This document shows positions 46,216 through 57,342 of a stretch of 64,000 nucleotides of DNA, one piece after another; the first letter of the stretch is position 1; each line of letters opens with the position of its first letter. Source of the stretch: Notospermus geniculatus (Eukaryota; Nemertea; Pilidiophora; Heteronemertea; Lineidae); assembly GCA_002633025.1 (NCBI GenBank), contig NMRB01000408.1, forward strand, positions 79,392 to 143,391, read 5' to 3'. The position numbers were made by a program, and so were the translations under genes. The notes beneath the pieces are model-generated. The model was given only the letters and a program-made list of their open reading frames with translations, searched no databases and was not told the DNA's origin.

Positions 46216-46375
46216 GAAGATGGGGGTTTGGCCTAGTGGTTAAGGCCTGCTGCCCCTGAGTGCTGGCGATTGATGCCTTATTCGTGGGTTCGTGGATTCG
46301 AGTCTAGTGGGAAGCTATGTATGTCACTTAGACATGTTAGAAACCTGTCATTATTTCAAACCAGAATAATAAAGT
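46216..46375 (+). repeat. Degenerate tRNA-like SINE
   Basis: 'tggcctagtggttaaggcct' (A-box-like) and 'ggattcgagtc' (B-box-like), followed by a non-tRNA body. No full cloverleaf can be folded by eye, so I do not call a tRNA gene. Confidence 0.5.
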
Positions 46376-47016
46376 TGTACTAAACTTCGGTAATTCTTTG
46401 TTTTGTGATTTTGAATTGGCAGAATATTGTAGCCTAAAAGATGTACATAGTTCAGTAAATTTATCTTAATCATTGCTGAAGCACCACATATTGACGAAGA
46501 GTGAGAAAAGGTACATTAAGATTCCTCACCCATGAACATAAACCTCTGATATTGTGCGTGTTTTCATAATTTTAAACGTTTGAAATGATAATCAAAAGAA
46601 TGAAATACCCACTTCAGTAATGCATGCATTGTTCTTATACGACTCTTGTCGACAGAAATAAGTTGGGTTTTATTTCAAGAGTAGGCAACGGTTCATATCG
46701 TATTCGACGAAAAACGGATCGATTGTGGGCATCCGGTTGAGGGAGGGCGGTTTGAGGGCGGTTTTGTTATGAAAGCACCACACCCCTCACAACATAAAGA
46801 TTACAGATCCTCTCAGGTTCAGAATATCGGATCCAAAGTCAGACGTATCGGTGGCAATGTAAAACTTATATTTGTTTCTAAGATTTCCTGTGTTAGTTTG
46901 GAGAAAGGCATCGTAAGCTGAACGTTCTGAAGGTCTACTTCGAAGCTGTTTGAGACGGTGGCGGGTTTATGGGATTGGATTCAACGCAACATCCAGGTCT
47001 TCTATTTTTAGTGGTT
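46376..47016. other. No feature recognised
   Basis: Mixed AT-rich sequence. No open frame with a domain. Confidence 0.4.
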
Positions 47017-47275
47017 AAAGATAATGTATCACGGGCATTTTCGCGGGCCACGAAATTCATTGTTTATTTACATTTTGTTTGTTGATGTCCAGGCTTTCTT
47101 TGTCTTATGAGTAAATTGTTGCTGGCATGCCTGTCTAGAAATTCTGTTGATTCCAAAAGTATTCACTTTGGTGGCTTGGCATGTCCCAAAAGTCCAAAAT
47201 AACATAATGTAAACATCCATGTTTACAAACATTGAATGTAAACAATAAAGTCGTGATATATTTTCGTTAACATCT
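47017..47275. mobile_element. MITE, copy 1 of the AAAGATAATGTATCACG family
   Basis: Shares its whole interior, inverted, with 61206-61472 ('ccaaaagtattca', 'aacatccatgtttacaaaca'). Confidence 0.8.
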
Positions 47276-47385
47276 TGGTTCTAACGACAATCTGACGTTT
47301 CGCTTGAATGTTCAGATGACTAGTACTTTTCGCGAGAAACCTGTGCAAAATAAATTTCGGACTTATAAAAACCGGTTCATTTTTG

Positions 47386-47560
47386 GTAATAGGGCGGTTT
47401 AGAAATCAAACGATAATCGTAAACGATAAGACAACTTAATTTTTGTACCGAAAATGCAATATAATATCTGTTAGTGTGTGGTATGAAAAATAACGTTGTC
47501 GTAAAATTTACGTTTATTAGAGAGGTTAAGAAGTCCTACGATAAACGCTAACGCTAACTT
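47386..47560. mobile_element. Fold-back MITE, 'agggcggtttagaaatcaaa' type
   Basis: Shares 'tttttgtaccgaaaatg' and 'tatgaaaaataacgttgtcg' with 59313-59480. Its outer sequence pairs with an inverted piece at 49715-49790, so the original element may have been split. Confidence 0.65.
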
Positions 47561-47716
47561 TATTGACGACAATATCGTTACTGTGCAAAACTACCTTTGT
47601 TAGGTTAGGATGCGAACTGAACAAGAATGCAAACGCTACTAATGAATGGCATTGTAGGCCTACTGATCAAGGTCTGCTGGTATCTTACGTCATTGTCCTT
47701 CGCCTTCCATAGTCAT

Positions 47717-48370
47717 TAGATCACCTGGGGTGAGCTTTTGTCGTGGTGCAGCGTCAGTCGCCCGTTAAGCCTTGTTCACACTGGAGGAGCGGTGCGATGC
47801 GTTGATAAACTCGCCAAGCGGTATCAGTTTTGACACAGCGCGGCGTGCCGCAGTTGCGTGCGGTGGTCATGATTTGCGAAAATGGCATTTATAGTCAAAT
47901 TGTGCCAGAAATGTCCTTTTAAGCCTTGTTCACATTACAGGCGCGGTGTGATGCGAATTTTTCCGCGCCTGATTGTTTCCACTCTTAAGCCTATAGCTTT
48001 TCAATCTTGCGGTGCGACGGGACGCGGTAAGAAGCTGTAGGACGCGACGAGCGATTTCCACCGCCCCCAATCGCTCCTGCAGTATTTTTCCGCATCGAAT
48101 CACTGCCTCATGAGGATATCGGCATATCTGGCACAATTTGAATGACATGAATGATGTCACTTCCGCTAATCATCACAGCACGCAACCGCGTCGCACCGCG
48201 CCGCGCTATGTCAAAACTGACACCGCTTGGCGATTTTTTTTCAACGCAACGCACCACATCGCAGCGTGCCACCAGTGTGAACAAGGCTCTAGCAGGGTAC
48301 GTTTCGTAACCGCTTCTTGGGCTATCGATCTGAAACTTGGTACCTAGCCTATATATACCCCTAGGTCAGA
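47717..48370 (+). repeat. AGCTCACC repeat split by a MITE
   Basis: 'tcacctggggtgagctttt' to 'cgcccgtt' (ending 47766) continues at 48288 as 'agcagggtacgtttcgtaac', which is one uninterrupted phrase in the 25351 and 32733 copies. The interval is the MITE at 47767-48287. Confidence 0.82.
47767..48287. mobile_element. MITE 'aagccttgttcacactgg', inserted in a repeat
   Basis: Ends 'agccttgttcacactgg' and 'ccagtgtgaacaaggct' are perfectly inverted. A third copy of the end lies inside at 47921 ('aagccttgttcacattac'), so two elements or an internal duplication are present. Flanks TTA and CTA are the expected 3-bp target duplication with one change. Confidence 0.85.
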
Positions 48371-48535
48371 TGACCTATGACAACGAGTTTCGTTTCGAGA
48401 GGGAAGCAGTTGTACGACTTCGAGATGCGCTGCTCTTTCCGCCAATTCTGAAGTGCAACAATGGATCTATTGTGGACAATACAATCTCCCCAAACAAGTC
48501 ACCCAAGAACAATATTTCCGAGGAGGGTACATGTA

Positions 48536-49423
48536 GGGGAGACCGGGGCTGGTTGTAACAGGGGTAGGTTGTAACAGAGCTAATATTTCCTTGAATATCC
48601 ACTGGGAAGGGCTGAGTTTCCTCACATATATTGACATTGATACCGGCCACCTTTGTACCAAAGGGCATCTGATTGTTCGAATTGACTTTACAAAAAATCG
48701 ACAAAAACCGTTTTAGTACATGAAAGTAAAAAATGACCTGATCAGAAAATCTCTTCTGCTTCACTGCCTGTGCAGTTTTAGAAGTTTGTTTGGATACTAT
48801 TTGAATAATGATGTAAAGCCTGTACAACTGGTCCAGAGTGATAAGGCCCACTTCCACATGCTTTGGTATTGCAGCCCACATTTGACCTGAACAATAGGTG
48901 GGGTTGGTTGTAACAAACATGGTAACATCGTCACCCTGCTAAGATATTTGCCTATCTCACTTTTTCAGGTTTTGATAAAATGGCAAAAAACCAAATTGCT
49001 TACCTCACCACTTGGAGATAGGCAAAATTAAGGTTTTCATCAATCCTCACCCCTCATCCTATAGACTGTTCAATCGATTATTTTTTGTAAGAAGAACGGA
49101 TTTGCTGTGTTTAGTAGTTTATTTAGGAGACAAATACCCGTGTCGTTTTGAAAAACACATGAAGAAGTAAAGGGAAATTTGCCATGCTCACTTTATGAGA
49201 TGTGTTACAACCAACCCCGAAATTTTTGGACGGGGCAGGTGGTACCACTCGACTTTAGACCCATTTTTCAGAGACATGGATGGAGATGGCTAAACTTTGT
49301 TTAGTGCACAAGTGACCATTGATATCAAATATTCAAAAGACCAAGCAGGTTATAAATATCTCCTGTAATTAGGAAGTAATCGACCTCAAAAGAAAAAGTG
49401 TTACAACCAGCCCCGGTCTCCCC
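48536..49423. mobile_element. TA-flanked element, 'ggggagaccggggctggttg' ends
   Basis: The 25-bp ends 48536-48560 and 49399-49423 are perfect inverted copies flanked by TA. A second degenerate copy of the 'ggttgtaaca' part occurs 3' of the left end and near 48903-48916 and 49203-49213. The 181-residue minus-strand frame crossing the left border is not recognisable as a transposase. Confidence 0.92.
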
Positions 49424-49577
49424 TAATAGGAACCTTTTGGGCCATCCTGCATACCAGTCCAATAACGTTTACTCGCACTTAGCGGAGGTACACCTACAGA
49501 CTATTATGAAGACACCGAAATATGCCTCTTGGGCATAAACGATTTTGCGCGGTGGAGAATTTAGCGGTGAGCGTTAA

Positions 49578-49702
49578 GGCCTGGGTCCACATGCGCGTTT
49601 TGCGCTGCATTTTGATGCTTCGCCCATTGTTTGGAAGCAGGGCGGCGGAAAATAACAAAATATTTAACGCATCAGGCGGCGTAAAACGCACGTGGACACA
49701 GG
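49578..49702. mobile_element. Short fold-back MITE
   Basis: Ends 'ctgggtccacatgcgcgttt' and 'aaaacgcacgtggacacagg' are inverted. Confidence 0.7.
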
Positions 49703-50138
49703 TGGCAACATGCTAACGCCAATAAACTTAGCGTTAGCGTTTATCGTAGGGCTTCTTAACCTCCCTAACGTTTGATTTCTAAACCGTCTTATTCTTAAGC
49801 ATCCACGTTTTTTTGGGAAAGGAATTGCACAATGACGGCATACGTTTTTGTCTTTGAAAGTAGGGTTTTGTCCAATGTCTACTTCATACATTGTTTTGGA
49901 ATATACTTTCTGTCTTCGTGAAATCGGGCAGTCTTCACTATCAATACAAGTTTCGTTTCATTTTGCCTAATTACCAGCATTGTACATTATATGTACCGTA
50001 CATGTACATATACATTTACATGTACATGTAGGGTACTAACAAGTCCAATCGTTAATGAAGAACATCAGGATTTCAACTGCAGAGTCGAAGTAAGGGACAA
50101 GGAACACTTTGGAATAAGGGCAAATAAGGTGCTGCACT

Positions 50139-51179
50139 TTGTTTCTTCATGGTATTCTACGTATTGCAACTTTCTACAATATGGTTACCGATATCAACAT
50201 TCTTGAAACTACGTCCGAGGCAGCTTTGAAGGAAATCTCCCCCTCAGTTCTCGGACTGCTCAACAAGTTTTTCGGTGCCTATCTAATATTAGTGGTCATT
50301 TTCATCGGATTCGTCGGTAATATTCTCTCCATGGTTGTTTTCATCAGGCAGAGAAAAAGAAACGCCGCGGCGAGCATATACCTGGTGTCGCTATCACTCT
50401 CCGACACCGGAAATTTGGTGATGAGTTTTCAGTCGTGGCTTCATAATGGCCTCTTCTACATTACCGACGGTCGTATAAATATTGCCTCTGGTGCGACGAA
50501 TATAGGTTGTGCATTGCGTGTCTTTGTGTGGAACATATTTGTCTTCATGTCCGCCTACCTCATCATTACTTATAGCGTTGAGCGTTGCGTAGCTGTGTGG
50601 AACCCTCTGAAGGTCGCAAGCTTCTTCACCAGCTTGCGCCGTAGAGTGACCTTAATGTTACTTTTAGTTGTATCAATGGCATTTTATGTTCCGGCCTTTT
50701 GGGTATTTACTTCTCAAACATACGAAGTGCAAGGTATAACCCGGCGATATTGCGGGAAGAGGCGTGGCAATACACCAGATTGGATTTTTGACAGTCTCAG
50801 CCACTGGATATTTAATAGCAACATGGCCACACCTGTCTGCGCAGCCCTAGTTCTCAACATTCTCATTATAGTTGGGGTACGCCGGGCCCGATCTGATAAA
50901 CACATTTCGAAGGATTCAAAATCGGATGTTATGCAGAAAAAGTTGATGAAGAGTCTTTTTGTAGTTTCTTCTGTGTATTTCCTTTCGATGGCACCGTACG
51001 TTATCTTTATGTGGATCGCCCAAAGTACCGATATAGTGTCCAACCGCATTGAATGGAAAGTAGCCGTATCAAATTTCATCGTGTTCAACTATGCTGTGAA
51101 TTTTTTAATCTATGTTTCTACACTTCAGTACTTTAGAGACGAACTGAAACATATTTTTGCCGGCGTGAGGTTTCAGTGA
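50139..51179 (+). CDS. Class A (rhodopsin-like) G-protein-coupled receptor, orphan
   Basis: An uninterrupted frame of 346 codons with seven hydrophobic segments. Residues counted from the first ATG: GN at 60-61 in TM1, LSLSD with Asp89 in TM2, Cys124 at the top of TM3 and Cys205 in the second extracellular loop (the conserved disulphide). DRY is replaced by Glu148-Arg149-Cys150 (VERCVAVWNPLK). SMAPYV in TM6 keeps the proline but lacks the usual CWxP, and NFLIY in TM7 stands for NPxxY without the proline. FRDELKHIF is helix 8. The second ATG (50181, MVTDINILETTS) is the more likely start, since the first 14 residues are hydrophobic and out of pattern. It is intronless, like many expanded invertebrate peptide or orphan receptors. 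Ligand unknown; FMRFamide-type receptors are the closest general style. Confidence 0.9.
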   Translation: MFLHGILRIATFYNMVTDINILETTSEAALKEISPSVLGLLNKFFGAYLILVVIFIGFVGNILSMVVFIRQRKRNAAASIYLVSLSLSDTGNLVMSFQSWLHNGLFYITDGRINIASGATNIGCALRVFVWNIFVFMSAYLIITYSVERCVAVWNPLKVASFFTSLRRRVTLMLLLVVSMAFYVPAFWVFTSQTYEVQGITRRYCGKRRGNTPDWIFDSLSHWIFNSNMATPVCAALVLNILIIVGVRRARSDKHISKDSKSDVMQKKLMKSLFVVSSVYFLSMAPYVIFMWIAQSTDIVSNRIEWKVAVSNFIVFNYAVNFLIYVSTLQYFRDELKHIFAGVRFQ

Positions 51180-52437
51180 ATGGTGCTTTGGCCTCAGAAC
51201 CAGGATGAGTCCTTAATGTGTGGACCCACGCCTATTTATATACAGGTACATGTAGGCCTGCATCCTGAGAACATCATGGGTTCTTAGCGCTGGCTTCCTT
51301 CGTCATCGCACACAAACCCCTGAGGACATTCGCTGGAATCGGTGGAGCTGAGCCACTCGATGCCATTACAGCAAATATTCATCACCCCACCACCTCATCC
51401 CAAGTAGGCCGGTAAATGATACACATAAACTACATAGGTCTGAACAAAGCTGACCCAGCAGGTCAACATTAAATAAACTCCAGCGGTGTATTCTGTCTCG
51501 CGACGTGGCTGAAAATGATATACATTCTGTGTGATGCAGGTAGGATAGGCTGAACTCAACTTAAGTTGAAATACCCATGCCAGCAGCTTGCCTGCGAAAC
51601 ACCATATTGTGACCCGCTGTGCAAAAGCAGTCGCACATCGCTCCAAAGGTGAGCCTCAACGAACTAAGATGACACCAGGAGAGAATGGAAGAAATAGATC
51701 GTTTCAGATTTCATAACTAACGCACAATACTGAAATTTGCCAACATTTGGCCTCAACCTGCCAAGCTGAGAGCGACATGCGACTGCTTTTGCCAGAGCGG
51801 GTCTCATATTACATACGCCATTAAAGGGCGTTTGTAAACCAAGAAATAAAACGAAGCCAAACACAGAAACGTAACCAAACACAGAAACGAATCCAAAACA
51901 CAGAAACGGGTTTTCATAAAAATGTTAATAGATGGAGAATTAATATATTTTAAAGGCTGTGTCACACGAGTACTCCAGAACGACACAGTTAATTTAAAAC
52001 ATAATTGCTTTGAAACAGGCCCTACTTAAAATCAGTTCTGGGCTTTTATGTTTTGTGGGCTGGTGCACTTTTACCTTTACCGAAAGCTTGCTTTGTGTTG
52101 GAATACAATGATAGAGAAACATCATTGTGGCTTCTGCTGTGCCAACCTGAAAATACATTTAGCTCAGTGATGGAGGAATCAGTTCCATGGAACTCAAATG
52201 AAAGTGACAAATTAACACCCAACACCATGTAACTTTGGTTTATTGGGGTTTTCTTACTGAAATAATAACTGACAAATAATAATTCGATTACAAAAATAAA
52301 TTCATTGTCTACAACTGGAACAATATAGTGACCTGATTAACCACCGACTTAGACCTTGGAGGACATAATCCTTACAGGCTGAGAGTAGGCCTACATGTAT
52401 TACACAGGTGAACAATACGGAATGTCACAATCCCATC
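51180..52437. other. No feature recognised
   Basis: Downstream of the receptor. An AATAAA-type word lies at 51470. Nothing else supported. Confidence 0.4.
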
Positions 52438-53110
52438 TAAACCCTTTAGTGCCTAGTGTCCACAAACGTGTACATTACGTAATACCTGTTAATATCACTC
52501 ATCAATAAAAACATGTCCCACATACACCCCTTGACATGATCAAAAGCCCAAAGCCCACATGTGTGGACATTTAGTTCTCATTATCAATGACAGAGGGCAG
52601 CACTAGTCAATGTGCAATGCTGTTGAAGGTGATGACCACATATGTGGACAACAGGCTGTCCAAGAATATGGGCCGTATTCTAGAAGCTTCCTTAAGTGTA
52701 AGGTCGACCTTTAGCTATTGTTTGCAGGGTAGAATACAAAAGATTAAAGTCGACCTTACACTTAAGGAGCTTCTAGAATACGGCCCTATGATTTTTTCAA
52801 AATTCCTTTTTGATTTATTTCCGTGATTGGCTATTGTTAACTGGATTAAAATCAGTTTGTAATCTAAGTTGATGTCCTTCTTGATTATGATGATGATCAT
52901 GATGATGTTGATGTACTATGAGACAAAATGGCGGATTCTGAACCATTCCTGCATAACCTGGTGTCCACATATGTGGCCGCTTGAAAATGATTGGCTGATG
53001 CAATTTAAAAAAAAAATACATATTTGTCTTACATACACCCGAAAATGGCCTGCAGACACGATTTAGAGGTTTTCCCTACAAAAAAAACCCGGTTGAGGCA
53101 CTAAAGGGTA
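52438..53110. mobile_element. Element with CCCTTTAGTGCC ends and a nested fold-back
   Basis: Ends 'taaaccctttagtgcc' and 'ggcactaaagggta' are inverted. 'tgtccacata' and 'cacatatgtggac' words recur inside. It is split by the fold-back at 52670-52786. Confidence 0.7.
52670..52786. mobile_element. Fold-back MITE, near-perfect palindrome
   Basis: 'gggccgtattctagaagctt' and 'agcttctagaatacggccc'-type arms plus 'aagtgtaaggtcgacctt' and its inverse. Confidence 0.88.
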
Positions 53111-53230
53111 CATATAATTACAAAAATAAACTGAATAAAATCATGACTAGGGCAGATTATTTTGTCATTTCTGTGTTTTGTTTCGTTTCTGCGTTTACAA
53201 ACGCCCTAACCAAAAATAGAATCCATTTTT

Positions 53231-54175
53231 AGCCCGCTTGGCCGAAGGCCAAAAGGGCTTATGCTGTGCTTAGATGCCTTAGTGGTGGTCTGTCGTGCGT
53301 GCGTGCGTGCGTGGGTGCGTAACATTTTGCCTTGTCTGACCTCTAGTGCCTTCAGTTTTTGACGGATCGTTTTCATACTGCATATGTGTGTATATGGGCC
53401 CAAGATTCGATTTTGGGCGTATTGCGACTCCTATTATGGCCACTAGGGGGCGTTTTGTGAAAAAATGAAAATGGCTATTCTACGCTAACGATTTGAGCTA
53501 TATAACGGGTTTTTGATTTAACCTAATTTTGATGGGAAAATAGGTCAAATAACGAAAAATTGGCTGATATTTGGACTTTGCCTTGTCTGCGCTCTGGCGT
53601 CTTCAGTTTGTGATGGATCTTTTTCATATTGCATATGTGTATATATGGCCCTAAGATCTAGGCCAAGTTCGATTTTAGGCGTGCTGCGATTTGTATTATG
53701 GCCACCAGGGGGTGTTTGGTGAAAAAATGAAAAATGGCTATTTTACGCAAACGATTTGAACTAGAATGCTCAAATTAGAATCGCAGGTACATCTAATCAT
53801 GTTACATCATATACGTAATGGGTTTTTGATTGAACCTAATTTTGATGGGAAAATAGGTCAAATAACGAAAAATTGGCAGATTTTTGGGCTTCGCCTTGTC
53901 TGCACTCTTGCTTCTTCAGTTTTTAACAGATCATTTCATATTGCACTTGTGTATATATGGCCCTAAGATCAAGGCGAGGTTTGAATTTGGGCGTGCTGCG
54001 ATTCCTACTATGGCCACTAGGGGGCGTTTTGTGAAAAATGAAAAATGCCTATTTTACACAAACGATTTGAGCTAGAATGCTTGGATTTGAACCGTATGTA
54101 CATCTAATCATATGGCATCAAGATATAGGCGCCACGATTCCAAATTAACCAAGCGGGCACTGTGCCATTGGCACT
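53231..54175 (+). repeat. 'agcccgcttggccgaaggcc' repeat with internal units
   Basis: Opens 'agcccgcttggccgaaggcc' and closes 'ccaagcgggcactgtgccat'. Three internal units of about 300 bp share 'atatggccctaagatc' and 'atggccactagggggcgttt'. A GTGC microsatellite sits at 53295-53318. Layout parallels the AGCTCACC repeats. Confidence 0.8.
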
Positions 54176-54566
54176 ATTTTTGGTGTAGCTCATCTTTTGT
54201 TTGGTTGACTTGGGGAAGTTGAGGTAGTTCAGTACTGTGTTGTGCGTGACACAACGATACAATCTACGTGTAATGCCTGTCATCTTAAGGCGACCTGGAG
54301 TGGCGTTCGCTGATTGGGTGCTTTTTCTCAGGCGCCAAACGTCCCAGCAAAGAAGGTGAATATCCTCAGGAGTTTGTGTGCGGTGACGAATAGAGCCAGC
54401 GCTAAGAACCCCTGATGTTCTCAGGGCGGGATGGATGGATTTTACTAGATTTTAATCCAATGAGATGCTGGCGAAATAAATATGATCTGCTATTTGATGA
54501 TTTACAGGAAATAACCGAAGTCTCTCTATCATAGAAAGAGAACTTTTGCGGTAGTAGTCCACTAGG

Positions 54567-54833
54567 TAAAGTGCTTTTCAGAATGCCCAGTCATTTTTGC
54601 ACTCATTTTACCTTGCAATGGAACCTAACCACAAACCACAAATTGGTCAGTTACGTGTGCATGATTGCATGATTATCTTGAATCAGAGTATAGACCTGAA
54701 GAAGGTCCTATTAGAAGTCGGTCATCCGTGAATTGACATGCACACCTAATTGGCCAATTTGTGGTTTGTGGTTAGGTTCCATTGCAAGGTAAAATGAGTG
54801 CAAAAATGACTGGACATTCTGAAAAACACTTTA
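54567..54833. mobile_element. Fold-back MITE, second copy of 23246-23515
   Basis: Outer arms match 23246-23515 almost base for base. The loop ('gattatcttgaatcagagta') is in the opposite orientation. Its right end shares a TA with the next element. Confidence 0.92.
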
Positions 54834-55749
54834 CAGTCATGGACATTAGTTTATCTCTACCTGATACTTTGGATGTTTCAAATACTACTGGGCCAATTTA
54901 AACACGGTTTGTTCTACATGAAAATATATACATTGTTGGTCATATTTCTGCACCAATATTTTGGAAATTTGAAAATATGGTAATTATGTAATAGCTCATC
55001 AGAAAAAAACACTAAAAATCAAAAAATAATTATTACGTCATATTTTTGTGATTTTTGTTCCGGATGTGATAGAGTGGAACTTTCTGAGAATTTGGGGCTT
55101 TGTTTCATCAAAATATGTTGAGTGGTTGCTGAGATATGTGAGATTTTGTTATTTTGAGATTTTCGTTTTTTGTAGGAAATTTTGATGCCACAAGATAAAG
55201 CTAACCTCAGAATATGGATTTACACAATTTTGGAACTTTTTGCCTAACTGGGCGGAAATATTGCGCATTTTTCAATGTGTACCAAAATGTTGATATTTTG
55301 AGAAACATGCTTCACTTCTAACCAGTTTCGGGTAAACGTTCCAAAACGTCATATTTCTTGGTTTTTAGGTGTGCTCTGTCTACTGTTATCACAATTTTGT
55401 GAAAAATTGAAAAATATCAAATTATCGAAATTTTGATAATCTCAAATATCTCAGCAACCACTCAACAGATTTTGATGACACAAAGTCCATGACACTTAGA
55501 AGGTTCCACTCTATCAAACCTCCAACAAATGTCACCAAAAAATTACATAACAAAAATGTTGATTTTAGGATTTTTTCCGATGAGCTATTACGTAATTAAT
55601 GATATTTCCAAATTTCCAAAATTTTGATGCAGAAATATGACCAACAAGATGTACTTTCATATGGAACAAACCGTGTTGAAATTGGCCCAGTAGTACATTA
55701 TTTGCAATATTCAAAGTACCAGATATAGATAAACTAATGTCAATGACTG
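54834..55749. mobile_element. TA-flanked element, 'cagtcatggacattagttta' ends
   Basis: Inverted 38-bp ends ('cagtcatggacattagttta' at left, 'taaactaatgtcaatgactg' at right) lie between TA pairs at 54832-54833 and 55750-55751. The interior is itself a degenerate palindrome around 55290 with 'tgagctattacgtaat'-like words in both arms. No transposase. Confidence 0.88.
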
Positions 55750-56058
55750 TACATCAACTTCCTTTCTCCCGTGACCTCCACAGATAGATGCTACTATTAC
55801 CTTTATTACGTTGAACTTTCCAATGCATGTTGCTATTGCCCTCTGTCAAAATCACGTGACATAAATCGGTGACTTTTGCTTTGGATTGGTCCCTGATTAT
55901 GATCACGAATGCGACAATAAATGCTGTTCTTTTAGTATGATTTTCTTCATCCAGGGGCGCGAAAGCTAGGCGCGCACAGCAGAATAACGTTCAGTTGTAT
56001 TCGGCACAGCGTATTTGAATATGTAGGCTATGCCGGATACAGAAGTGTGTGTGTGTGT

Positions 56059-56130
56059 GGGGGGGGGGGGGGNNNNNNNNNNNNNNNNNNNNNNNNNNNN
56101 NNNNNNNNNNNNNGGGGGGGGGGGGGGGGG
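56059..56130. other. Gap flanked by poly-G
   Basis: Forty-one N (56073-56113) with G runs on both sides; a homopolymer-related assembly gap. Proline-rich open frames on the minus strand here are artefacts. Confidence 0.95.
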
Positions 56131-56446
56131 TCTGTGGGTTGGAACCTCCCCTCGGCCACCATACCAAAGATAACATTTTTTATCGCCGCTAAACATCAAG
56201 CATCTCGCTTGTGGCGTAGCGCCCGCCGGTGTCTCCGATGTAATGATGCTGACAGTCGTTGTATCCATGTTTCGACGAAACTCGATTCCCCTGCTTGGGA
56301 CAACTGTTGGCCTACTACGTGCTGGTACTGCATTGTTATGTGTTCATTTGTACTGTTTCGAAATGTCTAGAGGCGTTGCATCTGACTGGCTGAGGCTGCC
56401 ATTAAGAACAGGAAGATCACACTGTTCAAGTTAGTTTCTCAACCTC

Positions 56447-56766
56447 AGATGCCCATCTTCGATAATCGAAGGGCGATCTGCTCACCACTACGTTACATCG
56501 CACATCACCCTTCGAGAAATTGACCGATCCGCGGCATCCGCTGCCTCTCGAAGAGGAGGCCTATCAGAACTGGTGTTGTAAAATTTGAATCGTGGTACAA
56601 ATAGTGGTAGCCGAAGACCCGATATAAAGTGCAATATGATTGGTCGACCGGTAAAGTTGGCATCATGCCAAGATACGCCGCGGACCTGTCTATTTCTCGA
56701 AGGGTGATGTGCGATGTAACGCAGTGGTGAACAGATCGGCCTTCGATTATCGAAGATGCAGATGCC
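56447..56766. mobile_element. Fold-back MITE
   Basis: Arms 'atcttcgataatcgaagg' and 'ccttcgattatcgaagat', then 'acatcgcacatcacccttcg' and 'cgaagggtgatgtgcgatgt', are inverted. Confidence 0.88.
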
Positions 56767-57107
56767 GGGAAATCGCGTCTCAGAGCTTCTAATTTTCAGA
56801 AGTTGCCTGGGGACCCCCCCCCCCCCACCACCACCACCACCAAATCAGCGCCGGGGAAGCGCGCGCCTTCGGGATTCCAGGGGCTTCTACTTTCAGAACA
56901 CACCCCTCGACAAAATCCTCGATCCGCCCTGATATCTGGTTATTTTTTGGTGTAAAGTGCCCTACTGGAGAGTTGATTCTCTGTGGACAACGGAACTGTA
57001 GAGATCATAACTCGACAGAGGGCAGCACACCGCAATCAGGCCCCATACAACCATTCTGCATAATGCATCGTGCAGAAATCGGCTAACCTCTTCCTACACT
57101 CTGCAGC

Positions 57108-57342
57108 AAGCAGCCAGATTCCGTGTTCAACGCTTTGGGATTTTCCCGTGCGCCCAATCAGAAGCCTCGTTTCTTCGTCATTCACGGAAGAAAAAATGTC
57201 AATGATGTCATTGCATTAAATTTTGATTGGTCAACATTACCGGGAACACGTCATGCACGTGGGTTGGTGCAAGGTTTGCCGTGATTGGTTGCTATTTTTG
57301 GGACCGGGGAAATCCGTTGAACACGGAATGTGGTTTGCTTGC
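57108..57342. mobile_element. Fold-back MITE
   Basis: 'gcaagcagccagattccgtg' and 'cacggaatgtggtttgcttg' with 'ttcaacg' and 'cgttgaa' form inverted ends. Confidence 0.75.

Noticed and set aside
46216-46300. tRNA gene
   Set aside because: A- and B-box-like words are present but no acceptor stem or anticodon arm can be drawn, and non-tRNA sequence follows as in SINEs.
48375-48920. 181-residue open frame on the minus strand
   Set aside because: It crosses the left border of a TA-flanked transposon and has no recognisable domain; its C-terminal part lies in unrelated flanking repeat.
55966-56370. Proline-rich or glycine-rich frames
   Set aside because: They read through poly-G or poly-C and 41 N; an artefact of the gap.
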